A stretch of DNA of 64,000 nucleotides. Origin: Burkholderia sp. Ac-20365. GTDB taxonomy: Bacteria > Pseudomonadota > Gammaproteobacteria > Burkholderiales > Burkholderiaceae. Positions 43,588-54,300 of the stretch are shown piece by piece (the first letter of the stretch is position 1; each line of letters begins with the position of its first letter). The stretch is from assembly GCF_017104715.1 (NCBI RefSeq), contig NZ_JAAGPI010000025.1, positions 62,001 to 126,000 of the forward strand, read 5' to 3'. Under the pieces are notes generated by a model that saw nothing but the letters and a program-made list of their open reading frames with translations, did not search any database and was not told the origin of the DNA. A program made the position numbers and the translations under genes.

Positions 43588-44015
43588 GGCGTCGAAGGTG
43601 GGGGCGGGGCGCGGCATATCCAGTGCGCAGCGCGCTCGCTCCCGCGAAAAACGGTAGACCGGCTCAGTCTCGCAGGTTTCGCGGCGTCTTGCTGAGTTTG
43701 ATTCTGCATGGATAGGCAGTTGATCGTACAACGCAACTACCGGTCATCAACAGTCAAACACGCCTGCACTACCGATAGCGTTGATCCAATACACACCGAT
43801 CATCCATGCGAGCAATGAGCGGTGCCTGTACCACATGACGGAAACAGTGTTTGAAATCGCGATGAAAGGATGCCCGAAATACATCCAACCAATCGATGCT
43901 GCAACGCAAGACGAAGCCACCGGCGCGCAATGGCAGAGCACCAGCAGCATCCGCACGCATTGAGTATGCTGATCAACCCAGCAGCGCTTCCTCACCCAAC
44001 GTGGAGTCTCGAACC
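43588..44015. other. divergent intergenic region between the helicase and AKR genes
   Basis: About 430 bp including the helicase's uncertain N-terminus. A few short ORFs exist on both strands but none has family features or codon support. Confidence 0.45.
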
Positions 44016-45065
44016 ATGCGATACAACCAGCTTGGCCGCACTGGCGTTTTCGTGTCGGAACTGTGCCTCGGCACGATGACCTTCGGCGGCACGGGTGGCA
44101 TCTGGCAGCATATCGGCGACCTGCAGCAGAACGACGCCGAACGTCTGATTGGCCGCGCGATCGACGCGGGCATCAACTTCATCGATACCGCCGACGTTTA
44201 TTCTTCCGGTCTCTCCGAGCAGATCACCGGCCAGGCGCTGAAGAACCTCAAAGTGCCGCGCGACAGCGTGGTCGTCGCCACCAAGGTGTTCGGTCAGACG
44301 GGCGATTTCGCGAACGCGCGCGGCGCATCGCGCTATCACATCATGGACGGCATCAAGGCGAGCTTGCAGCGCATGCAACTCGATCACGTGGACCTGTATC
44401 AGATCCACGGCTTCGATCCCGTCACACCGATCGAAGAAACGCTGCGTGCGCTCGATACGCTCGTGCAGCACGGCCATGTGCGCTATATCGGCGTATCGAA
44501 CTGGGCTGCGTGGCAGATCGCGAAGGCGCTCGGCATTTCGGAGCGTCTCGGCCTCGCGCGTTTCGATACGTTGCAGGCGTATTACACGATCGCGGGCCGC
44601 GACCTCGAACGCGAACTCATGCCGATGCTCAGGAGCGAAGGGCTCGGCCTGATGGTGTGGAGCCCGCTCGCGGGCGGCCTCTTGAGCGGCAAATACAAAC
44701 GCGACCGGCAAGGCGAAGCCGGCGATCGCCGTACCACATTCGATTTCCCGCCCGTCAACCGCGAGCGCGCATTCGATTGCGTCGATGTGATGCGCGCGAT
44801 TGCGGAAGCGAAGGGCGTGTCGGTCGCGCAGATCGCGCTGGCGTGGCTGCTGCATCAACGCTCGGTGATGAGCGTGATCGTCGGCGCGAAGCGGGTCGAG
44901 CAACTCGATGACAATATCGCGGCCACGAAGGTGGAACTGAATGCGGACGATCTCGCGAAACTCGATGAAGTGAGCCGTTTGCCGTCCGAGTATCCGGGCT
45001 GGATGCTGGAGCGGCAGGGCGATCCGCGGCGTCAGCAGATTGCGGGAACGCGCTTTGGCGAATAA
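44016..45065 (+). CDS. aldo/keto reductase
   Basis: NADPH-dependent aldehyde/ketone reductase of 349 residues with the AKR TIM barrel. The catalytic tetrad is visible as Asp and Tyr in DTADVYSSG, Lys in VVATKVFG and His in LYQIHGFD. It starts MRYNQLGRTG; the ATG at 44016 has GGAG upstream and is preferred over the upstream open frame. Similar to the YajO/YghZ-type group. A strong terminator follows. Confidence 0.9.
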   Translation: MRYNQLGRTGVFVSELCLGTMTFGGTGGIWQHIGDLQQNDAERLIGRAIDAGINFIDTADVYSSGLSEQITGQALKNLKVPRDSVVVATKVFGQTGDFANARGASRYHIMDGIKASLQRMQLDHVDLYQIHGFDPVTPIEETLRALDTLVQHGHVRYIGVSNWAAWQIAKALGISERLGLARFDTLQAYYTIAGRDLERELMPMLRSEGLGLMVWSPLAGGLLSGKYKRDRQGEAGDRRTTFDFPPVNRERAFDCVDVMRAIAEAKGVSVAQIALAWLLHQRSVMSVIVGAKRVEQLDDNIAATKVELNADDLAKLDEVSRLPSEYPGWMLERQGDPRRQQIAGTRFGE

Positions 45066-45091
45066 GAAGGAACAGCCGGTGTGAAACGAAG

Positions 45092-45119
45092 CGGCGCGCA
45101 TTTCGATGCGCGCCGTTTT
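45092..45119. terminator. terminator between AKR and pelG
   Basis: Perfect 10-bp stem CGGCGCGCAT (45092-45101)/ATGCGCGCCG (45106-45115) with a very stable TTCG loop, then TTTTC. It serves the AKR gene and may also serve pelG from the other side. Confidence 0.85.
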
Positions 45120-45130
45120 CGCATGCATGT

Positions 45131-46501
45131 TCACTGCAACATGAACGTCTCATACTCCAGCGAATCGAGCTTGCGATCGAGCAGATAGAGACTCGCCAGC
45201 ACGACCAGAAGCAGCGAGCCTGCAAATCCATATCCGTAGTACGCAGGATTCAGCGACAACGTGATCGCCGTCAACACCACGTTCGACACCACGAACGAGC
45301 CCACCAGAAACAGCACGATCTTGCGCTTGTCGAGATAGAAGAACACGTTGATCGTGCCCATGAACACGACCTGCATGCTGGCCGCAATCACATCGATATA
45401 CAGCAGCGGCAGATACAGCGTCGAAATCTGCAGCCAGTTCAGCAGGATCGTGCCTGCCGCGAACAGCATCATTGCGGCGATGGCCTGCACCTTCATGATT
45501 TCCCAGATGCCGTTGCGCAAGGCCTCGACCATCGCATTGCGCATGCGTTCGATATGCTGCAACGACGCGCCTTCGCGCACGGCGTCGTAGAACGCGTCGT
45601 AGTATTCGACGAAGTCCGTTTCGATGCGCATCAAAAACACGGCCATGCCTGGAATAATCGCGAGATACGCGAGAAACACAGGGATGTCATAGATGATCGA
45701 CGCGCGCAGCGGACCGATCACCGGCTGCCCGGTGCCTGGCGAATACCAGAACATGAACTTGTCGGCCCAGATGCCGAGGTTGTACAGAAAGCCCGTCAGC
45801 ATCAGCGAAGGGTAGCGATACCGCTTGCGGAACATTTCGAACGAGATGAAATGATCGCTGGTGTAATCGCGGTAGATCAACGCGAGCAGGCCCAGCAACA
45901 GCACCGTCTGTCCGATCACGAAGCCCGACAGAAGACCCGTCAGCCCGTAGCGGTTCAGCGAGAGCGCCGCTATCGTCGTCACCGAATAACCAATGAAGAA
46001 CACGACGATGATCGACATGTATTGCTTCATGCCCGACAGAAAAATCGTCGCGATCCAGATGTTGCCCATCACGATGAAGCCCGCGAGCATCAGCAAGCGA
46101 TACGCGGCGGTCTGCTGCGGAAACAGGAACACAATGGCCAGCCCGCCGAGCACCGTCGAAGCAGCCGTGACGATGAACATCACCGCATGAAAATTCGGCA
46201 GCACGAGATCGCGCCGCTTCTCGAACAGGCGGTCGGACGTAAAGCGCGTGTACGCAAGCTGCAACGGCCCGGTCAATACGAGCGACAACGAAATCAGATA
46301 CGTGACCGACACCTGAAACTGCGTGATCAGGCCAGTGGGCAACACGAACGGAATGCTGAGCACGCCGATCAGCAGAATGCCGACGATCGACAGCACCCAC
46401 GGTCCCGCGCCAATCAGACCCGCGTACGTATAGGCCTGCATCAGCCCCAGCAGCGTGTTGCGCCGGAGCATCTTGCGCAGTTCGAAACCAATCCCTGCCA
46501 T
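45131..46501 (-). CDS. pelG: Pel exopolysaccharide inner-membrane transporter PelG
   Basis: Multi-pass membrane protein of 456 residues (same length as P. aeruginosa PelG) of the MATE/polysaccharide flippase group. It begins MAGIGFELRKMLRRNT and has about 12 helices. It works with PelD, PelE and PelF in the Pel synthase complex. Last gene of the operon; it starts 16 bp after the pelF stop. Confidence 0.93.
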   Translation of the reverse strand: MAGIGFELRKMLRRNTLLGLMQAYTYAGLIGAGPWVLSIVGILLIGVLSIPFVLPTGLITQFQVSVTYLISLSLVLTGPLQLAYTRFTSDRLFEKRRDLVLPNFHAVMFIVTAASTVLGGLAIVFLFPQQTAAYRLLMLAGFIVMGNIWIATIFLSGMKQYMSIIVVFFIGYSVTTIAALSLNRYGLTGLLSGFVIGQTVLLLGLLALIYRDYTSDHFISFEMFRKRYRYPSLMLTGFLYNLGIWADKFMFWYSPGTGQPVIGPLRASIIYDIPVFLAYLAIIPGMAVFLMRIETDFVEYYDAFYDAVREGASLQHIERMRNAMVEALRNGIWEIMKVQAIAAMMLFAAGTILLNWLQISTLYLPLLYIDVIAASMQVVFMGTINVFFYLDKRKIVLFLVGSFVVSNVVLTAITLSLNPAYYGYGFAGSLLLVVLASLYLLDRKLDSLEYETFMLQ

Positions 46502-46517
46502 GGTTGCGTGCTCCCGT

Positions 46518-48101
46518 TCAGTGCGGCGTTGGCATCAGATCGGCTTCCGATGCGGGTGGATCGACGAGATCGGCTTGCGTGGTGAGCCGCGCATACAGAT
46601 CGCGATACGAGCCGACCATCTGGTCCTGGGTGTAAAAGCGTTCGACGCGCGCAATGCCCGCCTGTTGCGCGCTGTGCCAGTTGTTTTCATCGAGCAGATC
46701 GAGCGCGGCTTCGGCGAGCGCGCGTGGATCCGCAATCTGCACGACGCGGCCCGCTGCGCCGAGCGCCGCATCGTCGCCATCCAGACCGTAGATCAACTGA
46801 CGGCACGAGCCGACATCCGTCGTCACCGACGGCACGCCCGCCGCGAACCCTTCGAGCACGACGAGCGGCAGCGCTTCCGAAATCGAACTGAGCACCAGCA
46901 CGCCGCATTTCGGCAGCAGTTCGTCGATCTTCTGGAAGCCGAGAAACTTCACCTTGTCCTGCAAGCCGAGACTTTCCACCAACGCATGACATTCGGCCGC
47001 ATACGAAGGATCTTCGTTCTCCGGCCCGGCAATCCACGCTTCGGCTTCGGGCATGCGGCGCACGACGGTCAGCATCGCGCGGATGAACGTCTTGATGTCC
47101 TTGATGGGCACCACGCGGCCAATCAGGCACAACGTCTTCGGCACGCCAGGAGCACGCTGCGTGCGCAGCGGAGCGAGCTTCGGCAGATTCACGCCATTTG
47201 GAATGTTGGACGTTTTCGCTTCGGGCGCACCGTCGATAATCTGCCGGCGTCGATTGCCTTCATACAGCGCGATGATGTCTTCGGCCGCGTCGTAGCACAC
47301 ATGCCCAAGCGTTTCGAAGAAGCGCACCCAAAGATCGCGGAAATAGCCGATCTGCGACACGTCGCGCTCGAAGATGCTGCGGTTGTCGCGGATCCATTCG
47401 CTCTGGAACAGATCGATCTTGCGTTCCTTCGTATAGATGCCGTGTTCCGACACGAGCAGCGGCCGCGCGTGGCGATAGCGCGCCAGCGCGCCGAGAAAGC
47501 CCGCATAACCCGTCGACACCGTATGGAACATCTTCACGCGCGGCAGCCCTTCGGAAATCTTCGCGAGCTGCCACAGCGGCTTGTGCATGATGCGCACAGT
47601 CCAGAAGTAATCGACAAACGATGGGTCCGTGCAGAACTGCCGGTACTGTTCGGTCAGATACTGCCAGGCTTCCTTCGAATAGAGAAACGCGTCTTCGCCC
47701 AAGGCGCCGCCCGGGCGCAAATCCTTCAACATGTCCTTGAGCATGCGGCCCGCCGCGTGGCGCATGGCGGGGTTACGCAGCGACTCGTGCAGATCCGCCG
47801 AGCGCATGAACGCGGACGAATCGCCGCGCTGTTTTTGCACCAGCGGCGGCGGCGCGAAATCGTACAGATAGTGATTCTCCAGATGCACGACGTTGTCGGG
47901 CAACGCGTACTGCATCTTCGGATAATCCTGCGGACGGCTGCCAAGAAAACACAGCGCGAACGAATACTCGGGAAACGCACGGATGATCTGGTTGACCCAG
48001 CTCGACACGCCGCCGCTCACATACGGGAATGTGCCTTCGAGCAGCAGGGCGATGTCAGCGGATTCCGCGTGCGGCAATGAGGGCGTTTTCGGTGAGAACA
48101 T
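46518..48101 (-). CDS. pelF: Pel glycosyltransferase PelF (GT4)
   Basis: Cytosolic polymerase of the Pel polysaccharide, using UDP-N-acetylhexosamine. The 527-residue protein has the Pel-type N-terminus (LLLEGTFPYVSGGVSSWVNQ, about residues 21-40) and the GT4 donor-site motif SEALPLVVLEGFAAG (Glu-x7-Glu). The ATG at 48101 is preferred; the open frame upstream is in pelE. Binds PelD/E/G at the inner membrane. It follows pelE by 10 bp. Confidence 0.93.
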   Translation of the reverse strand: MFSPKTPSLPHAESADIALLLEGTFPYVSGGVSSWVNQIIRAFPEYSFALCFLGSRPQDYPKMQYALPDNVVHLENHYLYDFAPPPLVQKQRGDSSAFMRSADLHESLRNPAMRHAAGRMLKDMLKDLRPGGALGEDAFLYSKEAWQYLTEQYRQFCTDPSFVDYFWTVRIMHKPLWQLAKISEGLPRVKMFHTVSTGYAGFLGALARYRHARPLLVSEHGIYTKERKIDLFQSEWIRDNRSIFERDVSQIGYFRDLWVRFFETLGHVCYDAAEDIIALYEGNRRRQIIDGAPEAKTSNIPNGVNLPKLAPLRTQRAPGVPKTLCLIGRVVPIKDIKTFIRAMLTVVRRMPEAEAWIAGPENEDPSYAAECHALVESLGLQDKVKFLGFQKIDELLPKCGVLVLSSISEALPLVVLEGFAAGVPSVTTDVGSCRQLIYGLDGDDAALGAAGRVVQIADPRALAEAALDLLDENNWHSAQQAGIARVERFYTQDQMVGSYRDLYARLTTQADLVDPPASEADLMPTPH

Positions 48102-48111
48102 GAGGGCGGCC

Positions 48112-49281
48112 TCAGATAGAGCGAGGCTGCGCGGCGCCCGGGCCGCGCGGCTTCCAGAAATCGAGCACGGCGGACAGCGTCGGCGTGGCCGCGCGGCTGT
48201 CCATTTCGGCGAGCAGTTTGCGCACGCGCGCAAAATCGCGGCGCAGGTAAGCGGTTTCGGCGAGGTAGGGCAACATGCGTTCGCGCGGGAAGCCGCAATC
48301 GATCGCGCGTTGCAGCATCATGTCCGCGCCGTCGAGATCGGCTCGCGCGATCGCGAGGCGTCCACGCAGACGCCACAGCGCCGCGTCCTTCGGATCGTGT
48401 TCGAGCGCGGCGGCGGCGAAGCCGTCGGCCTGATCGGCGGCATTGCGGTACACGTCGCCCGTCACGAGGTTTTCGTAGATCAGTTCGCTATACAGCTGCG
48501 CCAGCGTGCGGTTCGCGCGTGCACGTTCCGCGTCGCTCAGATCGGGATTCAGCTTCGTATCGAGCTTCGGGCGTTCGACGAGAATCTGCTGCGTGAGCAC
48601 TTTCTCGCGGTTGTCGAGAATGCCGTATGCAAGCAGGCGGATATCGTCGAGCGGATCGGCGAGCATGCCTTGCAACAGCGGCGAGACGGTGCGCGCGGGC
48701 ATCGATTGCATCGCGAGCAGGGCGGTCATCCGGAACGAGGTGCCCGCTTCCGAGTTCTGCAATTCCGCTTTCAGCCGTGCGCCGCGTCCATATGACACGG
48801 TGCCGATCAGGTTCGCCGCGAACTCCGGTTCCTCGACGAGCACGACCGGCAACTGAGCGCGCGGCCGTGGCAGCACGGCGGCAATCGCGAGCGCGCCGAT
48901 CGTGCAGAGAATCCCGCCGACGGGCACCGCGAAGTTCAGAAACCACAGCGATACGAGCAGTCCAACGTGCGGCCGCCGGTAGCGCACAGGCATCAGCGCT
49001 GTCAGACCGAGCGATGTGGCGAGCGCCGCGCAAGCCTGCACGAGCAGGCACAGCAGCAGCGTTTGCGTGTTCAGATGCGCGGCGGCGTGCAGCGCCGCGA
49101 CATCGATATCGACGAGTCCGCCGAGCCATTCAGCCGACGTGTCCGGCGCGCTGCGCGTGGCGATCACGAAGACCACGAACTGCAGCAACAGGCCGAGGCC
49201 AACCAGCAGCACACCCGCCAACGTAACGAGTGGCCGGGTGGGTTGCCGGCGAGCGGCCGTGGCGTCGTCAGAAGCGGACAT
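48112..49281 (-). CDS. pelE: Pel complex inner-membrane protein PelE
   Basis: The 389-residue protein has an N-terminal transmembrane part (two or more helices, about residues 18-135) and a C-terminal TPR-rich soluble domain that interacts with PelF/PelD. It starts at the ATG at 49281, inside the last codons of pelD (14-bp overlap), typical of translational coupling. It is somewhat longer than the P. aeruginosa protein (about 329). Confidence 0.88.
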   Translation of the reverse strand: MSASDDATAARRQPTRPLVTLAGVLLVGLGLLLQFVVFVIATRSAPDTSAEWLGGLVDIDVAALHAAAHLNTQTLLLCLLVQACAALATSLGLTALMPVRYRRPHVGLLVSLWFLNFAVPVGGILCTIGALAIAAVLPRPRAQLPVVLVEEPEFAANLIGTVSYGRGARLKAELQNSEAGTSFRMTALLAMQSMPARTVSPLLQGMLADPLDDIRLLAYGILDNREKVLTQQILVERPKLDTKLNPDLSDAERARANRTLAQLYSELIYENLVTGDVYRNAADQADGFAAAALEHDPKDAALWRLRGRLAIARADLDGADMMLQRAIDCGFPRERMLPYLAETAYLRRDFARVRKLLAEMDSRAATPTLSAVLDFWKPRGPGAAQPRSI

Positions 49282-50746
49282 CGCAGCGCTCCAGCAAACG
49301 CCGCAATGCGGCGATCGGCTCGTCGGCGGGCACGGACATCGAATGAACGGCCACGCGCGCGGCTTCGAAATCGACGCCGTATTGCGCGCGCAGGTTCTCT
49401 TCGATCCGCAGCAGATAACCATCCACAGCGCTATCGCCCGACAGCGGCATCAGCGTGAGCACCACGCGATGCCGCTCGTCGCGCAACGGCCACTGCACGT
49501 CGAGCGCGCGGCGTGTGCGCAGCACGTGGTCGAACAGCGTCGTGCTGCGTTCGTCGGTATGAAACACCAGCGCGACGATCGACGACGTCACCTGCGTATC
49601 GCGCTTCAGATGCACGAGCCGCGCATAGTCGAGCGCGAACGTGTGCGGACAGGTCGGGAAGGCGCTCAACGTGTCGCGCGTGACGACGGCATGCTGCACG
49701 CCGTCCGCGTAGAAGTTGCACAACACCAGCAGGAACTGCAGGTTGTCGCGCGTGAGCGCAAGGAACGGCATGCGCTCGACGGCGAGCACGCCCACGGGAT
49801 TCTTCTGCGCGTCGATCAGCGGCACGACAGCGACATAGCGGCTTGCCGACACGTCCTGATTCGCTTTCGATTCGACATGCACCAGCGTGCGCGTTTCGAG
49901 CGCTTCGCGCACCAGGGGATCGTCGGGCTCGAAGGCGGACGGCGCGCCGATCGATGCCGCCACGGCTGTCGCCGGCTTGCTGCCGCGCCACGCATGCACG
50001 CTCGCGCTTTCTATCTGACACGCTTGCGCGGCTGCATCGAGAAACTGCTGCGCACCTCGCAGATCGACCGCGCCGTGCTGCGCGTCGGTCGGTGTCTGAT
50101 TCAGAATCACCGTGCGCAGACGCGCGAGCGAATCGCGCAAGGTAGCGGGGCGGCCGAGCAGATCCTGTTCGAGCCGTTCATGCGAGATGCGCAGCATGAA
50201 CTGGTTGCGTGTGAGGATCGACAGGCGTTCGGCGAGATAGTCGTTGGCAATGCGGCCTTGCCGCAGACGCGTGATCCAGATGTCGCCGAATTGCCCGCAC
50301 AGCATCGTGATGACGAAGCCGCCGAGAAAGAAGCTCACAGGAAAGAGCCGCGTATGCGGCGTTTCCATCAGCGCATGCGCGAACGACGCGGGCGCGGATA
50401 CGCCGCTATACCCGGGGTAAATTGCATACCACGCACCCAGCAGGATCAGCCCGGAGAACACGCCCGCAATCGTTCCGTAGCGCAGCGCGATCACGAGTGG
50501 CACGATCCAGATCCAGCCGAAGCCGGTTTGCACCAGCAGCGGATCGGTGTGATCGAAGGCCCAGCAGATCGCCACGGCCACGAGCGTCGCGACGATCGTC
50601 TCGAGCGCGGCAATCAGGCGGCGGTGCGTGGAGCCGCGCGGCGGCGCAATCACGCGCGCCCACCAGGAGCCCGCGCCGACGCTTTGCGCCTGACGGCGCC
50701 GGTGCCGCCCGCGCGCCGCGGAGTGTTCGTTAGCCTGCGTGTTCAT
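49268..50746 (-). CDS. pelD: c-di-GMP receptor PelD
   Basis: Inner-membrane c-di-GMP sensor of 492 residues. It has an N-terminal membrane region (four helices within about 45-155), a short coiled coil, a GAF domain (about 210-345) and a degenerate GGDEF domain. The degenerate domain keeps the RxxD inhibitory site as RALD (413-416), with a second Arg 34 residues later (Arg447). In P. aeruginosa, Arg367, Asp370 and Arg402 bind c-di-GMP, so this is consistent with a working receptor. It activates PelF after binding. Confidence 0.92.
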   Translation of the reverse strand: MNTQANEHSAARGRHRRRQAQSVGAGSWWARVIAPPRGSTHRRLIAALETIVATLVAVAICWAFDHTDPLLVQTGFGWIWIVPLVIALRYGTIAGVFSGLILLGAWYAIYPGYSGVSAPASFAHALMETPHTRLFPVSFFLGGFVITMLCGQFGDIWITRLRQGRIANDYLAERLSILTRNQFMLRISHERLEQDLLGRPATLRDSLARLRTVILNQTPTDAQHGAVDLRGAQQFLDAAAQACQIESASVHAWRGSKPATAVAASIGAPSAFEPDDPLVREALETRTLVHVESKANQDVSASRYVAVVPLIDAQKNPVGVLAVERMPFLALTRDNLQFLLVLCNFYADGVQHAVVTRDTLSAFPTCPHTFALDYARLVHLKRDTQVTSSIVALVFHTDERSTTLFDHVLRTRRALDVQWPLRDERHRVVLTLMPLSGDSAVDGYLLRIEENLRAQYGVDFEAARVAVHSMSVPADEPIAALRRLLERCDVRF

Positions 50747-50804
50747 GGCGTTCGCCTTAAATCGAACCCAGCTTCGATGATAGTCATGCGGAGCGGGGCG
50801 TGCT

Positions 50805-51368
50805 TCACTGCGCGAGCGGCTTGAGCAGGTCGCGCTCCAGCTTCTGCGCAACGCCCGACACGGCATCGCGGCTCCAGCCGGTGCGGCTGCCCGTGCCCGT
50901 CCATACGACCTTGCCCGTCTGCACATCGATCACGTCGAAGGTGAGGCCAACGGCCGGCTCGCCGTCCACGCCGACCTTGTAGCGCCATTCGTTGACGGCG
51001 CCTGACAGCGCATAGCGCGCGTTCTGCTGGCGCGCCCAGTTCAGCGCATTCTGCTGCGCATCGGGCCTGGCGGCATCGAACAGCGTTTCGTCGTCGGCGC
51101 TCGCGGGGTAGCGCGACAGATTCGTATAGCCGTACGACGCGAGCAGGCTTTGCGCAATCGATGCCGCGCGCTGGCCCGCCTGCGGCGTTTCGGTGTTGTT
51201 CGCGATCGGCAGGATCGCGACGCTGTCGCTTTTCGCGATCGCGGGCGGCGCACTGCGGTCGACGACCGCGCAGCCCGCGAGCGTGAGCGCCATCAGCGCA
51301 ACCGCCGATGCCGATACGGATGCAAGCGCCGCCGCCGCGCGTACGCGAATGTTCCTGTTGTGGTCCAT
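50805..51368 (-). CDS. pelC: Pel outer-membrane-side lipoprotein PelC
   Basis: Periplasmic, outer-membrane-anchored lipoprotein of 187 residues that forms a ring guiding Pel to PelB. The lipobox is LTLAGC, after an N-terminal hydrophobic stretch; the fold region ILPIANNTETPQAGQR and KVVWTGTGSRTGWSRDAVSG matches PelC. It starts 29 bp after the pelB stop and 58 bp before pelD. Confidence 0.9.
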   Translation of the reverse strand: MDHNRNIRVRAAAALASVSASAVALMALTLAGCAVVDRSAPPAIAKSDSVAILPIANNTETPQAGQRAASIAQSLLASYGYTNLSRYPASADDETLFDAARPDAQQNALNWARQQNARYALSGAVNEWRYKVGVDGEPAVGLTFDVIDVQTGKVVWTGTGSRTGWSRDAVSGVAQKLERDLLKPLAQ

Positions 51369-51397
51369 GTTGTTCTCCTCAAAAGCGCTTGAATACG

Positions 51398-54300
51398 TCA
51401 ATACAGATAGCGATACCGTACGCCGACTTCCTTCACCGACGTCGAATGATTCGACGAGACACCTTGATACGCGCCATACACCAGCATCTGATCGTGGCCG
51501 AACACGCTGCCGGCGAAGCCGAGTTCCGCCTGACCCGACCAGCCCGCGCGAGAGTCGCGGATCGGGCCGCCTGCGAACATCGGCCGCCAGCCCTTCGAAT
51601 ACTGCTCGGGCAGATCGTCGCCGAACGAGAAGAGCAGGCCGCCCTGGGTGAAGGTCTGCGGCATGAAGGACGCGGCCGTGAACGCCGTGTTATCCGGCAG
51701 CAGCACGCGCAGCCGGTCGCCGGGCGTGCCCGTCGCGTTGTACTGGCCGTGCGCAAATACAGCGCGGATTGTGTAGTCGGGGTAATCGGCCTTGATCTTG
51801 TAGCCGATGTTCGCTTCGACGAGACTGCCGTTGCCCAGATACGAACGGTCCTGGCCATGAAAGCGCGCGTATTCGTAACGCGCCCCGCCGAACCAGTGCG
51901 GATCGAGCCGGTAGTTGAAGCCGAGTGTCGCGAGGTCTTTGGTGCCGCCCACCGTCAGTTGCGTCGACTCCGTCGCCGCCTGGTTGTAGCCGAACGCGTA
52001 GGTCAGCGTCAGGCGTTGCGACAGGTTGTACGTGCCTTCGACGCGCGCCGTCGTGAAGTCTTCGAGCGCATTGCGGCGGCCCAGCGTGACGTGTTCTTCG
52101 TCGTATTGGCCCTTGTGGCCGTAGATTGCTTCGGCGAGCCGGTCATGCTTTGGCGCATACGCGAGTTGCGAGCCGTCCACCGTCTGATCGCGCTGCATAT
52201 AGCGGAACTGCAGGTTCTGCGACGGCGTGAGGCGCACGCTGCCCGTCGCCGATTCCTCGGTAAAGCGCAGCGACCCCTGATCGACGTAACGGAGTGCGCC
52301 GGCCAGCGCCTGTGCGTTGCTGAGCAACTGCTCGCGCGCCATTGCCTGCATCACTTCGTCGTCGGGCTCGCGCGTCAGCGATTCGAATGCGCTGGTTTGC
52401 GCAGCGGACGTGCGACCCGTGAGTGCCTGCGCGTCGACGCGATTCTGTCGCGGCACGAGGTCGGGCAGCGAGTCGAGCAGACGCGACAGTTCGTTGACGT
52501 CGCCCTCGTTGATCGCGAGTTGCGCTTCGGCGTAGATGGGCCGCTGGCTGTCGTCGATATACTGCTTTTCGAGCCACGCGCGTTCCATGTCGGAGGCTTC
52601 TTCGTTCTGCGCCCACGAAATAGCCGCTTCCCGCGCGATCGACGAATAGAGGCGCTGCTGCTTGCGGATTTCGTCCTGCTTCGCGGGCGGCAACAGACCG
52701 ATGTCGCCGAGTTCCGAAGTGTCCGCCTGCTTGTCGTTCGCGCCGTTGCGATCCGCGCGCAGCATGTCGATCAGCACCGCGCGCGAGCGGTCGCCGTTGT
52801 CATAGAGCTGCGTGAGCGCGACGAAGCGGCCGCGCAGATCGTCCTGCTCGGCAGCGGGCAGCGGCGCGGCATGCGACGGATCGCGACGGCGGCGCGCCAG
52901 TTCGAGCCACACCTGCTTGCGCACGCGCCATGCTTCATCCGTGCGGCCGTTCAGTTCGAGCGCGTCCGCGAACGTGAGACGCCACAGCAGGCTCTGTTTG
53001 GCTTCCGCAGCCTGCTTGTGCAGATAGTGCAGCGCCTTGCGGCCGTCGCCGATACGCAACCACGCCGCGCCGTATGCGGGCCACAGTTGCGGATCGGTTT
53101 CCGCGTCGTCCGAAAAACGGCGCAGCGCTGAGAGCAGGGCGGCATCCGTGCCGCGTTCGTTCAACACCCAGATATAGGCGGCGCGGGCTTCGGTGTTGTT
53201 CGGATCGAGCCTCGCGGCGCGCTCGATGTCGCGCAAGGCGGCGTCGTTCGCGCCCGTCTGACGTTCGTATTCGGCGCGCGCGAGCAGAAAGACAGGCGAC
53301 TGTTCGGCGGTCTTCAACTGCTCCGGCGTGAGCGACGCGAGCAGCGTGCGGATGCGGCCCCACGCATGGGCGCGCTGATAGCCGTACAACGCTTCCGACA
53401 GCATGCGCGGCGGGCCGCCGCGACGATACGCGGTTTCAGCGATGCGGCCTGCGTCGAGCGGCGAATCGTTGAAGAAATTCGTCATCGTCTCGTAGTCTTG
53501 CGCGTCGGCCTTGCCGCCCGCGATCAACTGGCGATAGCCGAGTTTCGCATCGCGCGCATTCTGGTTCGAATCGGCGAGCAGCGCATAGAAGCGCCAGAAG
53601 TCGAGATCCGTCGCGGGTGCCGCGGACCTGGCCTCATTCATCGCGGTGAGCGAAGCGTCGAACTGCGTGCGCGTGTACAGCATCGTGCCGATTTTCAGTC
53701 CGTATCCCGCGTTCGGGCCGTATTCGCGTTCGAGATCGCGCCACGTGCGCAGCGCGAGATCGTCGTCGCCTTTGCGTTCAGCCGTTTGTGCGTAGCGTTC
53801 CATTGCCTGGCGGCGTAACGGGCCGGTGAAGCGCGTTTGCAGAAAGCGCAGCGCCGAGTCGGGATCCGCGAGGCGTTCGTATGAGAACACCACGGCGTCG
53901 AGCAGCTTCAGATTGCCGGGTTGCGCATCGGCCTGATGCAGCGTGACGGCGAGCATCGCGGCGTTATCGTTCAGGCCGGGCGCGAGTCGCGCGACGCGCT
54001 TCCAGTCGTCGTCGGTGCCGCGCATCTTCGCGATCGTCAGGTAGTTTGCCAGCGCGATATCCTGGCGGCGGTTCCATTCGGCGACCTGCGCGAGACGCTC
54101 GCGCCAGATAATCGACTGCGGATCGTGATCGACGGCCGATTGCGCGATGCGCTGTGCGTTCGCGACGTCGCCGTTGGCGAGGAACACGCGGTACGCGAGT
54201 TCGTAGTCGGATACGGTTGCGTCGCTGGCGGGCGCGGGTGCGGCGTCGGCAGAGGCGGCGACTCTCACAAGATGCGCGGATTCGTCAGCCTTGGCGGTCG

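Noticed and set aside
43747..43995. Short ORFs on both strands between the helicase and AKR genes.
   Set aside because: No ribosome-binding site, family resemblance or conserved motif was seen.
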